Shown here: in pieces, positions 1-6,516 of the stretch
How positions within the stretch are numbered: the first letter of the stretch is position 1
Layout: each line of letters opens with the position of its first letter
Made by a program: the position numbers and the translations under genes
From: Balneolales bacterium
GTDB lineage: Bacteria; Bacteroidota; Rhodothermia; Balneolales; Natronogracilivirgulaceae
Reading direction: 5' to 3'
NCBI GenBank assembly: GCA_007135895.1
Contig: SLHZ01000190.1
Coordinates: forward strand, 1 to 18,064
Length of the DNA: 18,064 nucleotides
The notes under the pieces: model-generated
What the model saw: only the letters and a program-made list of their open reading frames with translations
Database searches by the model: none
Told to the model about the DNA's origin: nothing

Positions 1-542
1 AGACCGGCCGGTTTCACTTCGCGACCCAGCCAGGCGGCAACCCCGCTGCCCAGTGATCTTCCGAACAGTACAATCCGGTCCGCGGGCAGGTTTCTCACTT
101 CCGTCAGATAACTCCAGGCTGCCATGGCATCTTTGTAAGTACCCTGTTCCGAGGGCCGGCCTTCACTTTGTCCATAGCCCCTGTAATCGAATATCAGCAC
201 ATTAAGACCCAGATCGTGAAAAAAACGGATGCTTTCCATCCGGTGTGAAATATTCCCCGCATTGCCGTGCAGGAATATCACCGATCCGCGCGCCTCTTCC
301 ACCGGTATATACCAGCCGTGCAGACGGATATTATCATCGGGATAGAGATAGACATCTTCGTAGCCGATGCCGTATTGTTCCGGTGTGAACTCAAGACTGC
401 GTGTGGGGAAATAGACAAAAGATGCCTGAAAGAGGACCATCAGGACCAGAACAACAGCATAACCCGCCGCTATAAGAGCCAGCCCCCAGAAGAGCGTTGA
501 TCCCGTCACAGTTTTACCGTTTCGTTTGGTATTTGCCAGCAT
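1..542 (-). CDS. alpha/beta hydrolase, membrane-anchored, 3' end cut by the window
   Basis: This reading frame is open from an ATG at 542 to the window edge (180 residues visible), so its C-terminus is missing. Residues about 15-38 form one hydrophobic segment that looks like a membrane anchor or uncleaved signal. The alpha/beta-hydrolase core follows: an oxyanion-hole motif HGNAGN at residues 92-97 and the nucleophile elbow GRSLG with Ser163. The later Asp and His of the triad would lie beyond the edge. In the family this layout matches single-pass serine hydrolases of the BEM46/YfhR type, of uncertain substrate. It sits 61 bp downstream of thpR on the same strand and may be co-transcribed. 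The fold call is firm; the substrate is unknown. Confidence 0.85.
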   Translation of the reverse strand, partial: MLANTKRNGKTVTGSTLFWGLALIAAGYAVVLVLMVLFQASFVYFPTRSLEFTPEQYGIGYEDVYLYPDDNIRLHGWYIPVEEARGSVIFLHGNAGNISHRMESIRFFHDLGLNVLIFDYRGYGQSEGRPSEQGTYKDAMAAWSYLTEVRNLPADRIVLFGRSLGSGVAAWLGREVKPAG

Positions 543-603
543 TATCAGTCTTTATAAAGATAGCGTTTCTTGCGCATCCGGCAAGGCATGATTTCACCGG
601 GGA

Positions 604-1185
604 TTAGTCCGCCTGATACTCCCGGAGGCAATGGTGGATGGCACCTCCGGAATGGAGCCGGCTGTGATACAACTGAAAGCTGTTGACATGAAAACCGGTC
701 TGAAAGCCGGAAGGCTCTCCGTTAAAAAAGGAATCCAGTGCATTTTCAATCGGTTGGATCTCCGTGACCGGGTTTTTGCCTTTTCTACTCTGCCTGCGGT
801 TGGTGCGAATGCGGCCCAATGTCACGTGCGGATGAAAACCGCGGCTGCCGGGCGGAATGCCGCACCGGCCCAGTTCTTCCTGGACTGCGTCGAACAGCTC
901 ACGCAAAATGGGCTGATAGCGGACCCCTATCCATAATACGGAAGGATGTTTGGGTGAGGGAAAAGCGCCGCTGCCAATCAGAACAAGATCAAAGGACCGG
1001 AAGCGTACATGGTCCAGTGCCATTTCAATGCGACGTGCGTGAGCCTTGTCGGTTTCACCGATAAAACGCAGCGTCAGATGGAGCTGGGAGGCGGGAGTCA
1101 GATGAATATGCGGGTGGTCCGGCTGAATGCCGGTCAGCTCTTTTCTAACCTTGTCCGGCAGTGATATGGCAGTAAACAGTCGCAT
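604..1185 (-). CDS. thpR: RNA 2',3'-cyclic phosphodiesterase (2H phosphoesterase family)
   Basis: The 193-residue protein has the two defining HxTx motifs of the 2H superfamily: HLTL at residues 36-39 and HVTL at 120-123, the second inside the typical context HPHVTLGR. Both catalytic His residues (36 and 120) are present. The family (formerly 2'-5' RNA ligase, LigT) hydrolyses 2',3'-cyclic phosphate ends of RNA to 2'-phosphates and can join tRNA halves in vitro; it is cytoplasmic. The length is normal for the family. The start at MRLFTAISLP fits the family's usual N-terminus. It lies 84 bp after the acylphosphatase and 61 bp before the alpha/beta hydrolase, all on the minus strand, so a loose operon is plausible. 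No SD is visible. Confidence 0.93.
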   Translation of the reverse strand: MRLFTAISLPDKVRKELTGIQPDHPHIHLTPASQLHLTLRFIGETDKAHARRIEMALDHVRFRSFDLVLIGSGAFPSPKHPSVLWIGVRYQPILRELFDAVQEELGRCGIPPGSRGFHPHVTLGRIRTNRRQSRKGKNPVTEIQPIENALDSFFNGEPSGFQTGFHVNSFQLYHSRLHSGGAIHHCLREYQAD

Positions 1186-1269
1186 GGTGTATCAGCGGCG
1201 AGTCGGTTGTCGTTGTTACGGGATGAAATCAGTTCCCATGGTACCAGCAATAAAACGGTTGTTGTTGAT

Positions 1270-1551
1270 TCAACTACGGATCTGGAAGGTCTCGTAGTTC
1301 ACATCAGGATCCACCGGAAAACGTTCTACATGATCCACGTTCGCAAAAGCAGGTCCTTTCCGGCAAGCCGCTTCCACCGCGCCCACATCAGGGGGCTTGC
1401 CCTGCAGCATGGCTTCAACCGTACCGTCAGGGCAATTGCGGACCCAGCCGGTGACTGAACGGCGTTGTGCTTCCCCATAGATATAATTGCGAAAACCGAC
1501 TCCCTGGACACGGCCATGCACGCGAAGTAAGTGTGTGATGATGTGATTCAT
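1270..1551 (-). CDS. acylphosphatase
   Basis: This is a 93-residue protein of standard acylphosphatase length. It hydrolyses the carboxyl-phosphate bond of acyl phosphates. The signature GRVQGVGFR spans residues 13-21 with catalytic Arg21, and the second signature GWVRN ends in catalytic Asn39, followed by the usual PDGTVE strand. The frame stays open upstream to an ATG at 1659. I chose the ATG at 1551 because it gives the family N-terminus and does not run into the divergent antiporter gene that starts at 1619. No clear SD precedes it. The 67 bp between 1551 and 1619 must hold both divergent promoters. Confidence 0.93.
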   Translation of the reverse strand: MNHIITHLLRVHGRVQGVGFRNYIYGEAQRRSVTGWVRNCPDGTVEAMLQGKPPDVGAVEAACRKGPAFANVDHVERFPVDPDVNYETFQIRS

Positions 1552-1618
1552 TATTGGAAAATATGGTACCTTGTCATTTTGCTGAAACAACCGGACTAAG
1601 TCGCAATATACCCTTTTC

Positions 1619-2554
1619 ATGCTTGTTGATCTACTTTTTACGATAACGGGCATCATCATGCTCTATTTTGGCGCCGAGCTGCTGGTCAACGGCAGTCTGG
1701 CCCTTTCGAAAAGATGGCGGGTGCGGCCCATGCTCATTGGTATTCTGGTTGTGGGCCTGGGCACCAGCAGTCCCGAACTCATCGTGAGCATCGAAGCAGC
1801 GCTGATAGGCAGCGGGGAGGTCGCCGCCGGCAATATCATTGGGTCCAATATCAGCAATCTGGCATTGATTCTTGGCATCGCCGCCCTGATCAGTCCTATC
1901 GGGGTCCACAAAAGCCTGTTCCGGAAAGAACTTCCGGTTCTCGCAGTCATATCACTGCTATCGGCCTGGATGATGATGGACGGCTATATCAGCCGGCTCG
2001 AGGGCCTCGCCCTCATCGTTATGCTGGGAGTGTATCTTTTTCATGCCATTCGCACCAGCCGTTCCTCTGTATCTGTGCCCGGCGAAGCACCGACCGCATT
2101 TGAAAAACGGTCAAGCATCGCTGTCAGCCTGATTACACTGGGCGGACTCCTTGTGCTGCTCGCAGGGGCTCATCTGATGATCACGGGCTCTCTCGGACTG
2201 TCGCGACACTGGGGCTGGAACGAAGCCGTCATCGGTCTCACCGTGGTGGCGGTCGGCACCAGCCTGCCGGAACTGGCAACAGCCGTTGTGGCCGGTTTTC
2301 GAAAGCAGACCGACCTGCTGATGGGTGCGCTGATCGGTTCCAATGTCATGAATCTTTTGTTTGTACTGGCCGTCACGGCCCTGGTGCGGCCGATCGAGAT
2401 GCCCAACATCATGCCGGCCGACCTGATCGTCATGGTGGTTCTTGTACTGCTTCTCCTTCCTTTTTCACGGACCGGTTGGGTGATATCACGGGCCGAAGGC
2501 GGGTTTCTTCTGCTGGTGTATGCCCTCTTCTTCGGCTTCCTGCTGGTGCGCTGA
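1619..2554 (+). CDS. calcium/sodium antiporter (CaCA superfamily, YrbG-like)
   Basis: This 311-residue integral membrane protein shows the internal duplication of Na+/Ca2+ exchangers. Alpha-repeat 1 has GTSSPE at residues 48-53 and GNIIGSN at 71-77. Alpha-repeat 2 has GTSLPE at 213-218 and GALIGSN at 236-242. The Glu and Asn residues of these motifs coordinate the transported ions in the family. About ten hydrophobic segments are visible, with a hydrophilic linker at about 143-166 between the two halves. The length matches bacterial YrbG-type antiporters. The start MLVDLLF leads straight into the first membrane helix. It is divergent from the acylphosphatase and convergent with the GH13 gene, with only 5 bp between the two stop codons. 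Ion specificity cannot be read from the sequence. Confidence 0.93.
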   Translation: MLVDLLFTITGIIMLYFGAELLVNGSLALSKRWRVRPMLIGILVVGLGTSSPELIVSIEAALIGSGEVAAGNIIGSNISNLALILGIAALISPIGVHKSLFRKELPVLAVISLLSAWMMMDGYISRLEGLALIVMLGVYLFHAIRTSRSSVSVPGEAPTAFEKRSSIAVSLITLGGLLVLLAGAHLMITGSLGLSRHWGWNEAVIGLTVVAVGTSLPELATAVVAGFRKQTDLLMGALIGSNVMNLLFVLAVTALVRPIEMPNIMPADLIVMVVLVLLLLPFSRTGWVISRAEGGFLLLVYALFFGFLLVR

Positions 2555-2559
2555 ACCGG

Positions 2560-4608
2560 TTATACGGCTCTCACGGCAAGAAGGATCGCCGAACCCGGCT
2601 CCGCCGTAATTACAATGGAACCGCTGTTTTCCGGTCCAATCTGCTTCACAGCCCTCCGTTTGCGCTCCCCGGCCTCGTTTTCTTCATGCCTTTCATGCCT
2701 GGACTGTACCTCGCGGCCTCCTGCCATATTTTCATGGATATCGTCGGTTGATTTGCGGAATCCGGCCTCTCCCAGCACAAACAGCGTTTCGGTGACGGCC
2801 CCGCCTGCCATCGCAACGGCATCTGCGGATTGGGGCCCGGTGTTGAGCGCCACCAGCACGATATCGTCACCGTACTGCCTCCGGTAGACCCACATGCCGG
2901 TCTCTCCATCAGCCAGCAGGGTCCGGCAATCTCCTTTCACAAGGGCATTGCTACGGTTTCTCAGATGGATGAGAGTCCGGTAATAACGGTGCAGGTCTTC
3001 ATCAAACGATACTTCCTGAGGCCGGCTGTGCAAACGACCATCGGGCCGCAGCGTCTCGGCTTCGAAATCGTAATCGGGCCATACCATGGGTTTCCGGCAA
3101 CATGGATCATTGGCGCCCCACATTCCGGCCTCATCGCCGTAGTAGATCATCGGCGCACCCGGCCAGGTCATCTGAACCAGGATCATCCGTTTCTGTACGA
3201 GGCGTTCATCTGCGGTCGGCTTGCGGGTGTCATACTCTCCGTTCTCTGCCCGGGACCGCTGGTGATAGGCGGACCACGATTTCCTGCCCGGCAACGCACG
3301 GTTCACGATACGCGAGGCCACACGGTCGGTGTCATGCGAGCCAAGCAGGTTCTGCATGGCATGACCAACAGGCCCGGGGAAGGCATCCCACAGCGCTGTG
3401 AGCCGTTGGTCCAGCCCCTCAACTGTCTCCTTTGCCGTATTCCAGATAAAAAATTTATTGCAGGCAAATTTGAAACCGTAGTTCATCACGGCGTCAAATT
3501 CGTCGCCACGAAGATACGGACGGATCCTGGCAGGTGTATCGATGATTTCGGCCACCAGGTAAGCCTGCGGGTTTATGCTTCGGACATGCCTGCGCCACTC
3601 CTTCCAGAAAGGATGACGTATGCAATAGGCCACATCCAGACGCCATCCGTCCACTCCGTTCGAGGTATCGCCGTTATGGAAAGGATCCATCCACCGTCTT
3701 GTTATGTCGAAAAGGTACCGGCGGGGTCCATCGACAATGCCGCGTCGATCCTGCCGAAGTTCCGGCAGTTCCCGGTAACCCTCCCATGTCCGCACCGAGA
3801 ACCCCGGACGCGCAGCCGCTGTCAGGCCGTCGCCCTGGTTTTCATCCCGGGTCTGTCCGGCCGGCCGGGGTGAACCCGAAAAGCCATCGGTCCGGTTCCA
3901 CCTGGCCCGGTCGTCACGGCCCCACCCGCTCCGGTCGGACCGGCCTGCATCATCCTCATCAGCCCAGGACAAGACATCCATCCAGTCGCGAAACCGCGAT
4001 TGGCGTTGATGGCGAAGGATATCCTGGTAGATCCAGCTGTTTAATCCCATATGATTGAATACCCCGTCAAGAATGATGTACATCCCCCTGCGATGCACCT
4101 CCCCGATGAGCTCAAGAAGCAGCTCATCCGCAGAGGTCCACACCCAGGTCGACGGATCATGAGGCTCTTCACGCCGGATGAGCTGCCGGTCACCGTCGGG
4201 GTCAGGTCCGAAAGCAGGATCCACATGATGCAGCGTTGCCGAATCATATTTGTGATGCGAAGGCGCTTCGAAAACGGGATTCAGGTAGAGGCCGCCAATA
4301 CCCAGATCCTGCAGATAATCAAGCCGGTCGATAATCCCCGTGAGATCACCACCATAACGGCGGCGCTGGATATTGTGCCAGATATCACGGCCATTCTTCT
4401 TCTCATACGGCTCAAGGGCGTACCATTGCGATGACCACCGATGACGCTCAAAAGGGGAAGTATGGTCGTGCGGCCAGGCATTTTTCTGATCAGCCGCCTT
4501 TGGTGTATTATTCGGGTCGCCATTGCGGAATCGTTCCGGCATGATCTGATACCAGACCAGACCCTGGGCCCAGGCCGGGACCTCCACGGCTATGCTGCGT
4601 TTACTCAT
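2560..4608 (-). CDS. GH13 alpha-amylase-family glycosidase (neopullulanase/cyclomaltodextrinase-like)
   Basis: The protein is 682 residues from the ATG at 4608. An in-frame ATG at 4716 would add 36 poorly conserved residues; I prefer 4608 because the family-typical start WAQGLVWYQIMPERFRNGDP follows soon after. All GH13 regions are present: DGVFNH (181-186), GWRLDVA with nucleophile Asp325, AEIID with acid/base Glu354, and GSHDTDR with His425-Asp426. The strand-2 motif GIGGLYLNPVFEAPSHHKYD is typical of neopullulanase-like enzymes, which cut alpha-1,4 and some alpha-1,6 glucan bonds. No N-terminal CBM34 domain and no signal peptide are seen with this start, so a cytoplasmic location is likely. 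Two hydrophilic insertions are odd: about 215-270 (rich in Asp, Arg, Gly) and about 619-664 in the C-terminal beta domain (Glu/Arg/His-rich). The exact substrate is uncertain. Confidence 0.9.
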   Translation of the reverse strand: MSKRSIAVEVPAWAQGLVWYQIMPERFRNGDPNNTPKAADQKNAWPHDHTSPFERHRWSSQWYALEPYEKKNGRDIWHNIQRRRYGGDLTGIIDRLDYLQDLGIGGLYLNPVFEAPSHHKYDSATLHHVDPAFGPDPDGDRQLIRREEPHDPSTWVWTSADELLLELIGEVHRRGMYIILDGVFNHMGLNSWIYQDILRHQRQSRFRDWMDVLSWADEDDAGRSDRSGWGRDDRARWNRTDGFSGSPRPAGQTRDENQGDGLTAAARPGFSVRTWEGYRELPELRQDRRGIVDGPRRYLFDITRRWMDPFHNGDTSNGVDGWRLDVAYCIRHPFWKEWRRHVRSINPQAYLVAEIIDTPARIRPYLRGDEFDAVMNYGFKFACNKFFIWNTAKETVEGLDQRLTALWDAFPGPVGHAMQNLLGSHDTDRVASRIVNRALPGRKSWSAYHQRSRAENGEYDTRKPTADERLVQKRMILVQMTWPGAPMIYYGDEAGMWGANDPCCRKPMVWPDYDFEAETLRPDGRLHSRPQEVSFDEDLHRYYRTLIHLRNRSNALVKGDCRTLLADGETGMWVYRRQYGDDIVLVALNTGPQSADAVAMAGGAVTETLFVLGEAGFRKSTDDIHENMAGGREVQSRHERHEENEAGERKRRAVKQIGPENSGSIVITAEPGSAILLAVRAV

Positions 4609-4739
4609 ATGTACATACTCTGCTGATGGTTCGGGGTTCAATAAAGGTTGAGGTACTGACCAGATAAAAACAGCTTTCCCCGCGACGAAGTCAAGCAAAA
4701 AATTCAAGATAAACAAACGATGTTTTTGCTATCTTTCAG

Positions 4740-5000
4740 CTTTGGATATAACTTGTGCTGATCATGGATTAGCATGAGCTGTCCAGGCGTAATTGGCCCC
4801 GTGCAGGCATACTCTGCCCCGTGCAGGCGTACTTTGTTCCGTGCAGGCATACTTTGTTCCGTGCAGGCATACTTTGTTCCGTGCAGGCGTACTTTGTTCC
4901 GTGCAGGCGTACTTTGTTCCGCTCGGGCATAACTTGTCCCGACCAGGCATAACTTGTCCCGACCAGGCATAACTTGTCCCGACCAGGCATACCTTAGACC
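4740..5000. repeat. tandem array of 11 units of 20 bp in a gene-free gap
   Basis: Units begin exactly every 20 bp from 4781 to 4981, with no spacers. Units at 4821-4920 are nearly identical, of the form gtgcaggcRtactttgttcc. Units at 4921-5000 follow a second form, gaccaggcataacttgtccc. The first two units (4781, 4801) and the last are degenerate, and a decayed unit is recognisable at 4740-4759. The array lies between the divergent starts of the GH13 gene (4608) and the membrane protein (5072). Nothing else is recognisable in the 463-bp gap 4609-5071. Because 20 is not divisible by 3 and the unit has no minus-strand stop in any phase, all three minus frames stay open here; these are not credible genes. 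Confidence 0.95.
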
Positions 5001-5071
5001 CGTTCAGATTTTCTTTGACCAACGGCACGGCCGGCAACCAAATAAACCGGTCAGCCAAATTTTTATAAACC

Positions 5072-5500
5072 ATGGCAGAAATTATCTCCTATTACTGGCT
5101 TTTCTTCATCTATATCGTACTTTTTTTGTTCACTCTTTTCCAGGGTGGTCTTTGGCTCATCTATCCCACGCCGTTTTACAACTTCCTGAAAAAGTGCTGC
5201 GAAAGCGTTGAGAAACCGATGATTTTTGTCTGGACGAATTACGCCCTGTTCGGTCTGGGTGTCGTTAACATGACCGCCGGTTTTTTCCTGCGTTCCATGT
5301 TTGACGTGGCATTCAACATTCTTCTGATTACACTGAGCTATAAATACGCGAAGTACCTCAAAGAGTGGGAGTATCTGCGGGGTATCATACCCGATGCACA
5401 AAAGCATCTGGAGCGCTTCTTCCGCCTGGTTGGCCTCTTCATGCTTGTAATTACTTTTTTACTCTATCTGCTCATTAAGCAACTGATGGAGCTGCCCTGA
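5072..5500 (+). CDS. small integral membrane protein of unknown function
   Basis: I do not recognise this 142-residue protein. It has hydrophobic segments at about residues 7-30, 51-73, 75-90 and 115-136, and two charged cytoplasm-like stretches: one around residues 39-49 containing an adjacent Cys-Cys pair, and a Lys/Glu-rich one at about 91-113. No catalytic motif is visible. The stop is 20 bp before the start of the exonuclease gene on the same strand, so it is probably the first gene of the exonuclease-ligase operon. The start ATG lies in a CCATGG context with no SD. The 20-bp tandem array ends about 70 bp upstream, so any promoter probably lies within or just after that array. Confidence 0.75.
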   Translation: MAEIISYYWLFFIYIVLFLFTLFQGGLWLIYPTPFYNFLKKCCESVEKPMIFVWTNYALFGLGVVNMTAGFFLRSMFDVAFNILLITLSYKYAKYLKEWEYLRGIIPDAQKHLERFFRLVGLFMLVITFLLYLLIKQLMELP

Positions 5501-5520
5501 TAACCGATTTCCGCTGATCC

Positions 5521-6516
5521 ATGCAGATCCGCAACACGGGCCATAACGGAATCCACCTGCCGGCAAGCCATATCGTCCTGGATGGAGCAGGTTCCGATCC
5601 GCAGGCACATATCTTCATCTCGCATGCCCATTCCGACCATGTCCCCGGAAAACGTTCTGTCCCGGTGTATGCCTCACCGGCCACAGCAGCACTGATGCGA
5701 GCACGCGGTCATCGCGGACCTGTCAGGGAACTAGCTTTCGGACAAACACTTGCATTGCCATCGGCCGATGTAACCATGTACCCTGCCGGACATATCCTCG
5801 GTTCGGCCATGTTCTTCATTGAAACCGACGAGGGCTCGCTGCTTTATACCGGTGATTGCCGCAGACCCCCTTCTCCCGCCTCGGAAGGATTCGCCCTTCC
5901 TGACCGGTCCGTCGACCAGCTGATTATTGAAGCGACTTTTGGCCTGCCCCTGTATAAATGGGAACCACACGAAGTTCTTTTTTCTCAAATCCGCACCTTT
6001 GCGGCAAAATCCCTGGACGCAGAAGCGGTTCCCATTCTTCTTTGCTACAGTCTTGGCAAGGCTCAGGAGGTGATGATGGCTCTTGCAGCGAGTGACCCCC
6101 CTGTCACGGTGCAAATACACCCGGCTGGTGTGCCGCTGACAAGAATTTATGAAGAGTTCGGCATGTCCATGGGTCACTGGGAACCCTTTGATCCGGAAAA
6201 CCTGGCGGGCAAAGTGCTCCTCATACCCTCTTCTGCGCTGAATAATCCCGACATCCGGATGATCCCGAACCGCCGTCTGGCATATGTTTCCGGCTGGGCT
6301 TCCATCGACGCATACGGATCCCGGCTTATGGCCGATACACTTATACCGCTCTCGGATCACCTGGATTTTTTTTCGCTCATGGACCTTTGCAGGGAAATTG
6401 CACCGGGTCATATCTGGCTTACCCACAGCCCCAATCCTGATGTGGCCCTGCACTACCTCCAAAAAGAGGGTTTCAGCTGCGGTTCTCTTGAAAAGGAGCA
6501 GTACCGTGAAGTGTAA
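5521..6516 (+). CDS. ligase-associated DNA exonuclease (MBL-fold, beta-CASP type)
   Basis: The 331-residue protein has a metallo-beta-lactamase core with HAHSDH at residues 35-40 (motif 2), PAGHILGSA with His91 (motif 3) and YTGDCRR with Asp112 (motif 4). A later SDHLDF motif resembles the beta-CASP histidine region. The sequence follows the family annotated as 'ligase-associated DNA exonuclease', related to mRNA 3'-end processing factors and encoded next to an ATP-dependent DNA ligase. In that family the enzyme is thought to trim DNA ends before sealing. Here the ligase gene begins inside its last four codons (11-nt overlap), which supports a joint function. The length is normal. No SD is visible at this start. 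Confidence 0.9.
   Translation: MQIRNTGHNGIHLPASHIVLDGAGSDPQAHIFISHAHSDHVPGKRSVPVYASPATAALMRARGHRGPVRELAFGQTLALPSADVTMYPAGHILGSAMFFIETDEGSLLYTGDCRRPPSPASEGFALPDRSVDQLIIEATFGLPLYKWEPHEVLFSQIRTFAAKSLDAEAVPILLCYSLGKAQEVMMALAASDPPVTVQIHPAGVPLTRIYEEFGMSMGHWEPFDPENLAGKVLLIPSSALNNPDIRMIPNRRLAYVSGWASIDAYGSRLMADTLIPLSDHLDFFSLMDLCREIAPGHIWLTHSPNPDVALHYLQKEGFSCGSLEKEQYREV
6494..6498 (+). promoter_or_regulatory. Shine-Dalgarno that sets the GTG start of the DNA ligase
   Basis: AGGAG lies 7 nt before a GTG at 6506 that is in frame with the ligase. The frame is open further upstream to an ATG at 6284, but that stretch is inside the exonuclease gene and its translation looks like a shadow. The GTG with this SD is therefore the best start. 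Translational coupling to the exonuclease stop at 6514-6516 is likely. Confidence 0.8.

Noticed and set aside
2830..3873. A 347-codon plus-strand open frame opposite the GH13 gene
   Set aside because: The minus strand holds a complete GH13 catalytic domain, and the plus-strand product matches nothing I recognise.
4609..4716. N-terminal extension of the GH13 protein from the ATG at 4716
   Set aside because: The extra 36 residues are not a convincing signal peptide and the family start fits the ATG at 4608. A TTGACT at 4694-4689 may instead be part of the promoter, but no good -10 box follows at the right spacing.
4781..5000. Possible CRISPR array
   Set aside because: Units are contiguous 20-mers without spacers, and there are no cas genes nearby.
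4704..5073. Three overlapping minus-strand open frames of 73-103 codons with 20-residue periodicity
   Set aside because: They are open only because the 20-bp DNA unit has no minus-strand stop in any phase; all three frames read the same DNA repeat, and no start context or family is recognisable.
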